Below, one piece after another: positions 22,945-33,663 of a DNA stretch of 64,000 bases (positions are counted from its first letter, which is position 1; every line of letters starts with the position of its first letter). The stretch lies in NCBI GenBank assembly GCA_033032865.1, contig JAWHQI010000148.1, positions 825,501 through 889,500 on the forward strand, in the 5' to 3' direction. The notes under the pieces were generated by a model. The model was not told the DNA's origin and ran no database searches. It worked only from the letters and a program-made list of their open reading frames with translations. This stretch comes from Dactylorhiza incarnata (Eukaryota > Streptophyta > Magnoliopsida > Asparagales > Orchidaceae). The position numbers and the translations under genes were made by a program.

Positions 22945-23160
22945 ATTCATCGAACAGAGATCGACGAAATCAAATGACTCCGTCGAACGCAGATCGACGA
23001 AAGCCGAACACAGAAATCAAGCATAATTTTCTTGTGATCAGAGCTCAACGAATCAGAGTTCAATGAACTCTGAACACAAAGAGTAAATATAACTATTCCT
23101 TGATCAGAGATCAACGAAATCACTGCACTTTGTCAACCCGAGATTGACGAAATCAGAGTA
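22945..23160 (+). repeat. Internal copy of the D motif array
   Basis: AGATCGACGAAA, AGATCGACGAAAG, CAGAGCTCAACGAATC, AGATCAACGAAATC and GAGATTGACGAAATC recur within ~200 bp. These match the LTR motif GATCGACGAAA, but this is the interior downstream of gag, far from the LTRs. Confidence 0.6.
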
Positions 23161-23389
23161 GTTTATCAAACATACATTTTAATGATTGTCAAAGAAACTT
23201 TCAATTGGTAAAACACTTATCAGGTACAAAGGCCAATATAACTAACTATAAGGCAATGCTTGACCTATTGTAAATCTTTTAACTCCAATTGTAATCAAAC
23301 AAAAAGTTATAAGATTCACTTGAATTTTCTATCTTAAAAACAAAGTCAGATAACTTCATGTTCCTACAGAATTTCTCAGGTCCATCAAG

Positions 23390-23490
23390 ATTGAGTACTC
23401 TACTCTAGTTGCATTGATCAGAAGTGATCATGGCACTGAGTTTGAATCTCTTCTGATGAGAGAATTATGTAAGAAGGAAGGTATCAGATA
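23390..23490 (+). pseudogene. Integrase-core fragment of D
   Basis: About 26 codons read IRSDHGTEFES...LCKKEGIR, the copia integrase block around the second catalytic Asp. Flanking pol is deleted. Followed by a direct duplication (AATCCATTAACAGCTGTAGC at ~23519 and ~23583). Confidence 0.7.
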
Positions 23491-23909
23491 ATATTTCTTT
23501 AAAAAAAAAATCATTAGAATCCATTAACAGCTGTAGCAATTCAAATCTGATAAAAATTTTCTTTCTTAAAAAATTCCTTAGAATCCATTAACAGCTGTAG
23601 CAATTCATTATATTGATGGAATCCTATTGAAACAAAATTTAGGAATCAGAATTGCTTATATTCCCATTTACCCTTTTTTTAGGGGTCTTGATCCTGGGTT
23701 CTCTGAATCAAGACAGGGGGAGAAAATTAAAAGAAGAAGAAATTTAGTAATTTATGATTAAATGTTTTTCAAAAGAATAATTAATTTTACTATCTATTTA
23801 TTCTGTACATCTCCTTAAAGCTTTATAATATCTACTGAAATGATTTCTGACTGTTACAAATACATTATGCTTTGAGTTATTCTATTTCTTTTGCTTAGTA
23901 TACTAACCC
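23491..23909 (+). other. Noncoding 3' interior of D
   Basis: AT-rich sequence with the 64-bp spaced duplication at 23519/23583 and a purine tract GACAGGGGGAGAAAA at ~23712. No coding potential. Confidence 0.6.
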
Positions 23910-24007
23910 CAATAGGGGGAGATTGTTGGATCACCAGTCTTGATTTGGATTAGGATCCCTGTATGTTTTAAATTTCAAATATGTATCCCAACTCAAATAG
24001 GGGAGAT
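23910..24007 (+). repeat. Tandemly duplicated polypurine tract and LTR start
   Basis: AATAGGGGGAGATTGTTGGA (23911-23930) and AATAGGGGAGATTGTTGGA (~23997-24015) are 84-85 bp apart. The first is followed by a diverged LTR start (TGTTGGATCACCAGTCTTGA), the second by the true LTR. Confidence 0.75.
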
Positions 24008-25119
24008 TGTTGGAACCCTAGTTTTGATTTGAGTCAGGATCCATCTTTATGGTCTAAATATCTATCATAACACATCTTGTATAAATTAGATCAAATCCCA
24101 TTAAGACAGAAGACTGAGAAAATAATATAAGTTAAACTGCGATCGACGAAATATCTCTAAAGCTGCGATCGACGAAAAGCTAGCAGCGCTCGACGAAATA
24201 TCTCTGAAGCTGCGATCGATGAAAAGCTAGCATCGCTCGACGAAATATCTCTGAAGCTGCGTTCGACGAAAACCTAGCAGCGCTCGACGAAAGTTCATTC
24301 TACAGTTAATAATTGATCAGACCGACAAACGTCGAGCTCAGCCCGACGTACTTCAAGCTAAGATCGACGAAATATTATCAGCTTTATAAAATCTCATTTC
24401 TCAGCTCGACTAAAATTCTATATGTTGTCAGATCTGATAAAGCAATAATTTGAATAGTTTCTATCTATATATTGCTGCCCTTCTTTTGTATGAATTGTCA
24501 CTGCCTCACATTAATGATATAGCCGTTGCAGAATAATTAATGATATAGTCGTTGTAGAACGATTAATGATATAGCCGTTGCAGAACAACTTAAATTAAAG
24601 ATGACAGTTTATCTTCTCGAGGAGTCCAATTGATAAAAGAGTCTTTCCTTTCCCGTCAAGAATAAGATGATAAGAGAGAAGCTCTCCAGATTACAATAAA
24701 CAGAGAAAGCAAAAAGAAGATAGAGATAGAGAACAAAATATTTTTTTTATCAATCTTGCTTGCTAACTCTTCTCTGCAGATCATCTTCATCCTGAGACAC
24801 TTAATCAAGATCATTTGCTCAGGATCTCAACTGCAGAAGAAGAAGAAAGGAGTTACTACATTCTAGAGAAGAAGCTTCCTCACCTGATCATCAAACACTA
24901 ATCAAATTAGGGGGAGCTCTTCAACATCATCAAGGATCCACTAGAGTCTTCTCTGAAAGAGAAGAACAATATATTTTGTTTTCTTTCAACTGTATAAAGT
25001 GTTATAACTCCCTTCAAAAGTTACACCCATTGGTGGCAGGGCACCTGAACAAAAACTTGTAGTTTGGTTAGAGCACCTGATCAAAATCTCCTCGGTGTGT
25101 GGACACCTGATCAAAACCT
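24008..25119 (+). repeat. 3' LTR of D (truncated)
   Basis: Matches 20551-21658 including the GATCGACGAAA array (~24138-24375) and the 27-bp repeats (~24511-24595). It stops after GGACACCTGATCAAAACC, so the last ~290 bp (U5) are missing and C sequence resumes immediately. Confidence 0.85.
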
Positions 25120-25927
25120 TTCTACAATATTTTCTTTACTTGAAATACGAATTGGTTACATTGTAGTTATTATCCTTTTGAATATGTTAAATCATGCTTG
25201 CCTATTAGTTATGAAAATTTTCAAAGTTAAATGCTCAAATGTGAAGAGTCTAGACATATACTACTCTTAATGGTCAAACTATAACAAAAACACTACTCTT
25301 AATTATTTTGTTTTTGTTTTCCGCATTTCTATTGTGGTCATGTATTTCGTTTACCATGGTTTATCATGCTTACTTCTATGTTTTTTTCTTCACTTGTGCT
25401 TGTCAAACTATATTGCATCTCTCTCAACAAGTAATATACTTCTTTAAAATTAAATTGCAAAGCAAGTGGTAGAATTCTTTTGGTAAAATCATGGAATGTT
25501 GTTCTTTCACGCTTATCATATCTTTTTCCGCTGTGCTACTCTCTCCCTTAGCTCGATCACGACTTACCTTATACTTAAACAAAACTCTTAATCATCTCTT
25601 AGTTATGTCCCATCTTTTTGTATTCTTTACTCTAGTTTTATTTCACTCCACCCACTTTTGCTAATAACAAAAGGGGGAGAATAAAATGATAAATCGTAAT
25701 GATTAAAGGAGTAGGATTCACTAGATTAAGGGGTAGCATGAATCTAGTCTATGGGAGCATACACCAATGGGGAGCACTTAAGTAGGGGGAGTACAACTTA
25801 AATAATCTATAATTCTTATTATTGTCTCTACATAGCTTAGTGTCATATATTCTTCTAAAAACACACCTATTTTATTTATGAATCTGATTTATCTATATTG
25901 GATTTGTTATTATCAAAAGGGGGAGAT
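25120..25927 (+). mobile_element. C-plus 3' interior and polypurine tract
   Basis: Reverse complement of ~33690-34290 and 31952-32105 in C-minus. Ends in TCAAAAGGGGGAGAT (25913-25927), the polypurine tract. Noncoding. It gives the empty site (AGTGCTCCCCATTGG-like) for the solo LTR in C-minus. Confidence 0.8.
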
Positions 25928-27180
25928 TGTTGGAACATGGTTTTCTGCATCCCTTTGATTTGAGAATAACAAATCCTACTTGGATTTGATCTTGTTTGCC
26001 ATTGTGTTTTTAACATGCAGGTTTGAACAGATATGCCACTAGGTTGCTGCATTATTGGTCTGGAATTGCCCACAATCAGAAATTATGATTGTGGTCTAAC
26101 GCCAGGCATTAAGATTCAACGTTGGGCATTGACAATCGACGTCATGGCTTGCCGATCGACAGGATGGCTTGCCCACTGAGAAAATGAAAGAGATTTAATG
26201 CCAGGCGTTAGCTGTTAATACTGAGCGTTAACTCTTGATGATTATGGCAAGGAGGGAAGAAACCATGATTGAAGGAGCACTTTAGGAATGATCTGACCTA
26301 ACGCCAACATTAGCCTCAACGCTAGCATTAGGGTTTCCTAAAATAAAAGTTTCCTAATGTACAAAATCTTCTTCCCGTTTTGAATATCCGAGCCATCAAA
26401 ACAATTCCAAATTGGGTCAACGCCAGGCGTTAGCCTTAACGACGATGTTAGCTTCCAGTCCTATAAATTGGTGGACTTCGTCTTCTCCAACTACGGATTG
26501 AAGAGAGCCTTATTTCAGCACTTCAGAAACTCTGAGAGGGCTGTATTTTCCAGACCATCATATCTCATACAAATTCGAGAGAAAAATTCAAGGAGGACCG
26601 GATCAACGCTTACTCAATGCGAAGAACGCACACTTCAACTTCGAGAATATTCAGCGAGCCTTTGCCATCTCCAGAATTCTTCATAGGGAGTTTTGATTTG
26701 TGTTTTGTATTTTATTTGTAACCTTTTCATTATAAACGTGGCTTAAATTCACCTCGTGTTGGCGACTAGGTCTGGGGTGGACTTAGGGAGGAATTTGCCT
26801 CGTGTTGGCGACTAGGTATAGGGAGTAGATCTAGGGGGTGCTCGAGGCCTTTCTGGGGATAGAAAGGATAGAGTGGCTTGAGGCCGTATCTGGGGAGAGA
26901 TCGGCTAAAGCCAACCGGTTCTTGGTGAGAAGAGTTAGTATAGAAAACAAAAATAACATTTTACTTTATCGCCTACGATTTCTAGCGTCATAAGAAATCA
27001 AATTTGTAATCTTATTTTTCAAGCTTAATAAAATAATGTCTTTCATTTATATTACTTGATCTCCTTTTTTGTGTGGTTTTATGGTTAGTTTAATCTCTTA
27101 TAATTTTAAGTATTTTAAAATATAACAAAAGTTCTAAACCCCTTATTCACCCCCTTCTAAGGGCGCCTCAAAATCCAACA
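25928..27180 (+). repeat. 3' LTR of C-plus
   Basis: 1,253 bp, TGTTGGAACATGG...AAATCCAACA. Clearly related to but diverged from the C-minus LTRs. Motif palindromes at 26100-26455 (for example CAACGCCAGGCGTTAG near 26420), TATAAATT at 26462-26469. Direct duplication GCCTCGTGTTGGCGACTAGG at 26800 region (also ACCTCGTGTTGGCGACTAGG near 26751). Confidence 0.88.
26095..26469 (+). promoter_or_regulatory. C-plus LTR promoter: TAACGCC-GGCGTTA array and TATA box
   Basis: Copies or half-copies of TAACGCC(A)GGCGTTA at ~26098, 26117, 26198, 26221, 26300, 26320, 26418 and 26435; TATAAATT follows at 26462. The last copy ends about 15 bp before it. Confidence 0.72.
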
Positions 27181-27297
27181 GATAGTGTAATAGGAAAGCA
27201 ACACATGTATATGTAAGCAACATGAAATACTAGCATGTATAAAGAGCACAACAATTAGCAGGGTAATAAGCAACAAACTACGAGAACTGAATTAAAC

Positions 27298-27398
27298 TTA
27301 ACTTATAAAGATGCTCATACAAGTTTATAAGTTAAGGATCTTTCACAATATTAAGTAACTCATCATATAAAGGTGCCCATACAAGTTTATATGATGAG
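27298..27398. repeat. Two perfect hairpins with different stems and a conserved loop
   Basis: Hairpin 1: 12-bp arms TTAACTTATAAA (27298-27309) and TTTATAAGTTAA (27324-27335), 14-nt loop. Hairpin 2: 13-bp arms CTCATCATATAAA (27359-27371) and TTTATATGATGAG (27386-27398), 14-nt loop. Loops differ at two positions (GATGCTCATACAAG and GGTGCCCATACAAG) and each is followed by GGATCTTT. Most arm differences between copies are matched on both sides. Confidence 0.85.
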
Positions 27399-29848
27399 GA
27401 TCTTTATGTTGTGCAATACAATGCAATGCAATGAATGTATATATGATGACTCACCCATGATTTACTCAAGCACTCTGATTTGCTATGTCGACATAGACCT
27501 TTACTTCCCGCATTTCGAGGGTAGCTAACCACTCAGGCACCTCACATCGTGGACATTGGAACGGGCTTCTCCACTACTAGGTGGGTATGCACACAACCAG
27601 ACCTAGGTCTTACGTATGCCTCAACACTAAGAACACAACAATGGAAACCTTGCGTACTCTTGCTCGCTAAACCAGCCGAGTCTTATGACAAGGAAGGGGT
27701 CTTTGGGAAGTAAGCACCAAAGGAACAAGTCCAACCGGTTCTAGATTCTATCCGCCAACTTCCATCAGTGTGACGACTAGCAAGCCCGTTGACTTGCCAC
27801 AAGTAATCCTCCAATAAGGATCATTATGCAATCATGTGGAGACTATACACACCTAAGTAATTCCCATGCTCAACCCATGCTATCAAGCACCCAAAGACTC
27901 CTACCCAAGATCATAACACATTTACTATTTACAAGTTCAATCGATGATATCTAGCATACAAGTACCTACCAACTGGGTCCTTAAGATAACACCTTAGGAT
28001 ATAACTATATCCTATAATCCACACCAACCATCACCGCTTCTCATACCGAGTTGTCATAACTCTCGTGCAGTGGCAAGTATATATAAGCGAAATACTCACT
28101 TTGATCCTATAGGACTACTTGTGCATTTAATATCATGTTCACACCATACATCTGCCCAAAAGTGTAACCCATGCAAATCTTCGTGCTCGATTCACAACAT
28201 GCTTTGAACGCAATTGAATTCATAAGCATTATTCGATCACGCTTTGTCAATACAATCATCTCGAACCTGTTCTCCTAAACGATCATCAATAGTAATCTCG
28301 ACTAAGCGGTTATCACAAATCTAACTCTCTGATAGATTATTAAGTGATATAGATATGGATTTATGCATGTTTTCAAAATCCTTGTCTAAAAGAGCATCTT
28401 AATATTTCAATTCAGCATAATAAATTATAACAACACATTTAATTACGAACTCATTTAAAAGCCAAATTCTCTGAAACTTCTACCATAAGTCATAATTAAT
28501 GCTTGAATCATTCCCACCAAATTTCGACCTCATTGTATTACACAATACTTATTTATGATACTTTACATTTATATGATATGACAGACAATTTCATGGCAAA
28601 TATGTATCCAAAAATTCTGAAACTAAACAGGGGTGATCACAATATCATCAGGTACATCTTTACCAAATTTTGTAAGCATCCGATAAATAATTTGGGAGAA
28701 ATCAGTAAAAGATTAAAACTCTGTACATATTCATTAATGTTTATTAAAACTGGATTTTTGGGAGCTACAGACCACCGAAAATAATGTGCCACCCATTCCG
28801 AAAAGGTATCGCCAAGGGATACAACTTTTGTGTTGAGCCCAAGGTCCAGATCTAAGCCTAACCTATCAAAAATTGGGTTTGAATCCAACCGAGTAAATCT
28901 GGACAGCAAGCTGTCCTGTACATAAACCGGATCATTTTCTGCACAGTCATTTTCGATTTCACTTTGCCGGAGCTACAGATCTCCCCTGAAAATGCACAAC
29001 CACTCATTAGAAAGGTCTTTCCAAGGGTTACAACTTTCGTGTTGAGCGCAAGACCTGAATGTGGCCGGATCATACCTAAAAATAGGCTTGAAATCCGTCA
29101 CCTGAAGAAAATAGATTTTTGCCTAAATATTATAAAATCTCCACGGATCTTAAGACAAATGAACAACATCTGTTTATCTTCTTCCTCCAGCATACACATA
29201 AATTATTTCGCCTTCTCTCCTCCAATATTCTCTCAATAGACCATCGTTCTTCATGAAATCAAGTCCTATAACTTTGTATTGAAGAGAGGAATTGATGGAG
29301 ATATTTTCTCGGCGAACTATGCCCTAGAACGAAAGTTCTAGCGTGGTCTCTTCCTAGGAAACTCCATTAATCTCGTTGAAATTAAGCTCTCTTGAGCCCA
29401 ATATCTCTCCTATTTCAGATCTAAAGATCTAGCACCAAGGGAGAAGGGGCTGAAGCCACCTGATTTGCGGCCATGGATCGAGTTGGTCTTCTTGGCGGCA
29501 TGGTGGCGGTCGACCAAGCTTCAATCCTCCTTCCAAGCTTGATATCCTTCAGAAAAATGGTTGGTATCAGTGCTTGAGATGCGGGGAAGAGGAAGAAAAA
29601 TGATCAGCTCTTGGATGAGGGAATGAAGTTCCAGGTTAAGGGAGGAGAGAGAAAATGGAGGCTGATTTGACTAGAATTAATGTGAATAATACTTCCCATG
29701 CTTTGGATTTGATAATCCATCCATGTGTCACTATCTTATTGACCTAAGCCACCTCCCGACCTTGAAATGAGCAAGGATAAGGTATGTGTTTAGTTAAAAG
29801 AGTCACATCACGTCACATCAGTTAAATGCTCGAGTTCAGGCCAAATAT

Positions 29849-30187
29849 AAGGCACCCTTCTCGACTACAAGGTACCCCTTCTCGAATACAAGGTACCCCT
29901 TCTCGACTACAAGGTACCCCTTCTCGACTACAAGGTACTCTTCTCAACTACAAGGTACCCTTCTCAACTACAAGGTACCCTTCTCGATTACAAGGTGCAC
30001 CTTCTCGACTACAATGTACCCTTCTCGACGACAAAGTACCCTCCTCGACTACAAGGTACCCTTATCAACTACAAGGTACCCTTCTCGACCACAAGGTACC
30101 CTTCTCGACTACAAGGTACCCTTCTTGACTACAAGGTACCCATCTCGACTACAAGGTACCCATCTCGACTACAAGGCACCCATATCA
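29849..30187. repeat. 20-21-bp tandem array, ~16.5 copies
   Basis: Unit AAGGTACCCTTCTCGACTAC with copies of 20 or 21 bp (an extra C in some) from 29849. Contains the palindrome GGTACC in most units. Open frames across it are artefacts of the repeat. Lies ~240-580 bp inside the LTR start of G. Confidence 0.9.
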
Positions 30188-30431
30188 TTTTGTGAGGCCA
30201 CACGTCCTTTTGAAGGCTACTGTCGGCGGTACCACTACCGCCCGGCGTTAGCTCTCTTCTACACGTTTTCCCCTTATTTCTTATCTTTAGGGAGTGAGAG
30301 CGCTACACCCACCCTTGTTGACCGTGACTCAAACCTGACCGCCTCAGGGTCCTAGGGCTTCTACCAAGCCCCAGTCAACTCCCGGTGACACAAAACACTC
30401 ATGAGGGGCCTAACGCAAACTGGGATGATAC

Positions 30432-30785
30432 AAATCCAATAAAAAAAATAATTTCGTCCCCAAAATTTGAGTTTGGGGCTTTGGGTGTTGAAATATGAAG
30501 TATGATAAACTAGTTTAGGACACACCTTAGGGAAATAACCCTGTGTAACATTGTTGCATGAGGTCCATAAGTTCCCAAGTATATTCCTCCTTCCCACGTT
30601 TGAACCACAGGACCTTTACCAATGGAACACTCTTTGTCACAGCTTCCGGATCTCAGTATCTAATATCCATACGAGCTCCAGCTGAACAGATCTATCAGTT
30701 GCTACAGGGCCAGATGTAGTTACGACGTACTGATCAGAACGAAGTAATGCTCTTCATAGGGAGGATGCATGGAAAACGTCGTGCA
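30432..30785 (-). pseudogene. Chromodomain end of G pol
   Basis: Minus strand, in two frames, gives PVATDRSVQLELVWILDTEIRKL and VLWFKRGKEEYTWELMDLMQ, matching the C-terminal chromodomain of chromovirus integrase, which targets insertion to heterochromatin. Stop at 30527-30529 (minus TAA) ends the domain after YTGLFP. A frame change separates the two parts. 30432-30526 is the 3' untranslated part with TTTTGGGGACGAAATT, typical of chromoviruses before the LTR. The rest of pol continues at 40576 after the C-minus insertion. Confidence 0.78.
30781..30785. other. TSD GTGCA (left) of C-minus
   Basis: GTGCA at 30781-30785 and 40571-40575 flank the C-minus LTRs. The same GTGCA follows the duplicated LTR at 56191. 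Confidence 0.95.
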
Positions 30786-31951
30786 TGTTGGATCTTGAGG
30801 CGCCCTTAGAGGGAGGGGGGTGAATAAGGGTTTTAGAAAACTTTAAGTTTTTATAGAAAACTATTGATATTTTATTTGAATAAGAGTGAATAAAAAACAA
30901 AGAGTAGTAAATCAATTTTATTAACTAAAAAAAGACATGATTATCATTAATAAAATTTGGTTATAAACTCTGATTTCTATCACGCTAGAAATCCAAGGCA
31001 AAATATGAAATACTCTTTTTGTTTTCTATACCGACTCTTCTCACTAAAAATCGATTGGCTTTAGCCGATCTCTCCATAGATACGACCTCAAGCCGCTCTA
31101 TCCCTTCTATCCCCAGAAAGGCCTCGAGCACCCCCTAGATCTACTCCCTAGACCAAGTCGCCAACACGAGGCAAATTCCTCCCTAAGTCCTACCCAGACC
31201 AAGTCGCTAACACGATGCGAATTCACGAACCGATTACAAAGATAAATACAAAAGACAAATATAAAAACTACCTATAAGGTAATCTGAAGGATACGACGAA
31301 GAATCGCTGAAGATCATTGAAGTCTAAGCGTGTGTTCTTCGTGTTGAGTTAGCGTGTTGATCCAAGCCTCCTTTGATTCCTCCTTTTGAAATTGAGTGGG
31401 AGATCCTTTGTTGTATAGAAATACGTCCCTCACAAATAATTTAGAGTGCTGGAATAGGGCTCCTTATCATCAGTAGTTGAAGAAGACGAAATCCACCTAT
31501 TTATAGGACTGGAAGCTAACGTCGACGTTAAGGCTAACACCTGGCATTGACCCAGTATAGAAATGTTTTGATAGCTTAGATCTTCAAAATTGGAAGGAGA
31601 TACTGTACTTTAGGAAACATTCATTTTAGTCAACCCTAACACTAGCGTTGAGGCTAACTCTGGCGTTAGGTCAGATTATTCCTAAAGTGCTCCTTCAATC
31701 ATGACAGCTTCCCTCCTTGCCACATTTGTTTTGGTCGGAATGGGAGTCAACACCGGCTTTAAGTACTAACGCCTGACGTTAGACATCATTCCATTTTTTC
31801 AGCTTGTGGGCAGATCCAGACCAATAATATAGCATCCTAGTGTCATATCTGTTCAAGCCTGCATGCTAAAAACACAATGACAACCATGATCAAATAAAAG
31901 CAGGATTTGTTATTCTCAAATCAAAGGGATGCAGAAAACCATGTTCCAACA
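30786..31951 (-). repeat. 3' LTR of C-minus
   Basis: Plus-strand ends TGTTGGATCTTGAG and CATGTTCCAACA. TATA box (minus) at 31499-31506, with the perfect palindrome TAACGTCGACGTTA at 31518-31531 11 bp upstream of it. More motif halves at 31545, 31640-31670 and 31750-31785. Followed by the polypurine tract. Confidence 0.92.
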
Positions 31952-31967
31952 ATCTCCCCCTTTTGAT
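31952..31967 (-). promoter_or_regulatory. Polypurine tract of C-minus
   Basis: AAAAGGGGGAGAT on the minus strand abuts the LTR start TGTTGG. Confidence 0.85.
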
Positions 31968-32105
31968 AATAACAAATCCAATATAGATAAATCAGATTCA
32001 TATATAAGAGAGATGTGTTTTTAGAAGGATATATGATACTAAGCAATATAGAGACATTAATAATGCTTATATATTGATAAATTGTGCTTCCCCTACTTAA
32101 GTGCC

Positions 32106-32769
32106 TGATGCGCAAATCTCGCACACCGCTATAGGCGGTAGCTAGACTGCGGCATGAAACGGCAGTGTACCGGTCGTTGTCAAGTAATAATATGAGGAAG
32201 TAAATCCCCAAGTATCGAATCTCTCAAGGAACACAGTAAGGTGGAGTTAACGTTCGAGGAAGGACTTGAGATCGAAGTCCTTTGGTCGGATGAAATGCGG
32301 AGGGGGGTTGATTTGGTTGTAGAAAATAAAGAGAAAATACTACAACTACTCCTATGCAATGCCGCTATACAATGCTTCGCTTGGCGGGATGGAGACTAGG
32401 CAGGCCTTGAGCGCGCTGCTTCGAAAGGGCGGATGGACGAGTAGGCAAACAGAATTGAACTGTGCAGGCCCTGAGCGCGCTGCTTCGTTAGGCGAATGGA
32501 TTACACGGCCGCTATGCTACGCTTCACTAGGCGGATGGGCGAGTAGGCATGTAGAGTGAGGGTCGCAAGCACCTCGTCGACAAGCACGCCACTAATAATT
32601 GCTAGTGCGGCACACAAACATGACAGTGGAATGGAAAATGGATGGGGGCGCACCTCATACACACATATGAACAAGATAATTTCAATAAAATGAAATAGGC
32701 ATTACATAACATGGTTCATAGTGTACATCATCAAAGTATAGAGAAATCTAGCTTATACAACTACCAATA

Positions 32770-32800
<31 letters not shown>

Positions 32801-33658
32801 CAAGGAATCGATCCAATCTGAAGGCTCGTTGGGATTCACGGTTGGAATCGCTGGGTTGTCAATCCGCATCCAAGCTCGGTCCTCAACTACGTCCGGGGTA
32901 GAGAAGGCTGTCACTACCTTCCAATGGCTTGTCTTCTTCGTGTCACGATCTGGCCGCATGACCTAGCTTCCTTCTCCTTGGATATTGGTGGATGTAGGGC
33001 TAAATCCCTCTCCTTAGACCTCGAGGATGATGGAGGAGGCCAAAGGTGGCAGAGAACCTGCAGAAATGGCAGAAACGGCGGAGAGACTGCGCTGGAAATG
33101 ATCGCCCGACCTAATTTCGCGGGCTGTATATTTATAGAAAACAGGCCGCACGATCAGTGGCGCACGACCAGTGGTCGTGCGCACTGGAAGTTGGTGATCG
33201 TGCGCACTGTTCCCAAAAACCTGCAAGACAAAACTGCAGAAAATAATAAAGCGCACGATCGAACGCACGACCGTGCGTAACAATGCACGACCAAATTCAG
33301 AAAGCAACTTTGGTCCGCAAATGAATGCGCACGATCAGTGGCGCAAGATCAGTGGTCGTGCGCAGTATAATCAGTGATCGTGCGCAGTGTTCCTGTATAG
33401 ATTTATACCGGGAAAACTTGCATGACCCCTGTTCCAGCATAAACACAAATCAAAACCACTGAAAGTGGCACAAAACTCAGCATGAAAGATAATATGAATG
33501 AAGAACATGAAAATACATCACATCGGGCCTCGAAGTGCACTTCAAGTGAGAATTGTGAATAAATAAAATATAAGCATTAATACACAAAAAGTGAAGTGCA
33601 AGTGCGTGAAAACTAGCCCAGATGAGTCCATAAAAATGTATATAATTTGGACTCATCA
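32106..33658 (-). mobile_element. Solo Athila-type LTR (E family) in C-minus
   Basis: 1,553 bp, plus-strand ends TGATGCGCAA and GGACTCATCA, flanked by GTGCC (32101-32105, 33659-33663). The empty site in C-plus (~25770) confirms insertion. Minus orientation. Palindromic GCGCACGAxCA/TGGTCGTGCGC copies at ~33145-33385 stand upstream of TATAAATATA (33127-33136). A (GA)n microsatellite lies at 32773-32800 and a 62-bp direct repeat (CAGGCC-TGAGCGCGCTGC) at 32402/32464. Short frames inside are not genes. Confidence 0.92.
32773..32800. repeat. (GA)n microsatellite
   Basis: About fourteen AG dinucleotides within the solo LTR. Confidence 0.95.
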
Positions 33659-33663
33659 GTGCC

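Larger units (their letters stand above)
20551..25119 (+). mobile_element. Element D: gag-only, deletion-derivative copia retrotransposon
   Basis: 5' LTR from 20551 (TGTTGGAAC), initiator-Met-type primer site at 21958, gag, a shred of integrase, a polypurine tract, and a 3' LTR cut short at 25119. Empty sites in both other C copies show host sequence GCAATGCATGATTTCTACA. The left flank keeps GCATGAT and the right flank begins TTTCTACA, so the right TSD is lost. LTRs differ at a few percent. Protease, reverse transcriptase and RNase H are absent, so it would need enzymes in trans. Confidence 0.85.
4861..27180 (+). mobile_element. C-plus: 5'-truncated copia-type element with two nested insertions
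   Basis: Plus-strand relative of the C element at 30786-40570. 4861-5160 is the reverse complement of ~37190-37500; 7075-8253, 20305-20550 and 25120-25927 match the reverse complement of ~33690-35760; 25928-27180 is its 3' LTR. Interrupting it are the Athila element (8254-20299) and element D (20551-25119), both verified against empty sites at ~34290-34560 and ~49320-49590. Its 5' LTR and gag are missing at the left edge. It lies in the 3' LTR of chromovirus G. No pol is detectable. Confidence 0.82.
27181..30431 (-). repeat. 3' LTR remnant of chromovirus G
   Basis: Right end GGGATGATACA (30431) gives an LTR start TGTATCATCCC on the minus strand, and matches the TGTA...TACA ends expected from the 5' LTR at 45001. 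C-plus abuts it at 27181, so its far end is missing here. Contains a pair of perfect hairpins (27298-27398), a 20-bp array (29849-30187), and the plant-LTR phrase around 28960-29050. No genes; several short frames without domains. Confidence 0.65.

Noticed and set aside
27300..27335. tRNA or snoRNA-like stem-loop
   Set aside because: No cloverleaf or box motifs; simple hairpin in an LTR.
29826..30355. Several open frames of repeated SRLQGTP/LLDYKVPF
   Set aside because: By-product of the 20-21-bp array; open in more than one frame.
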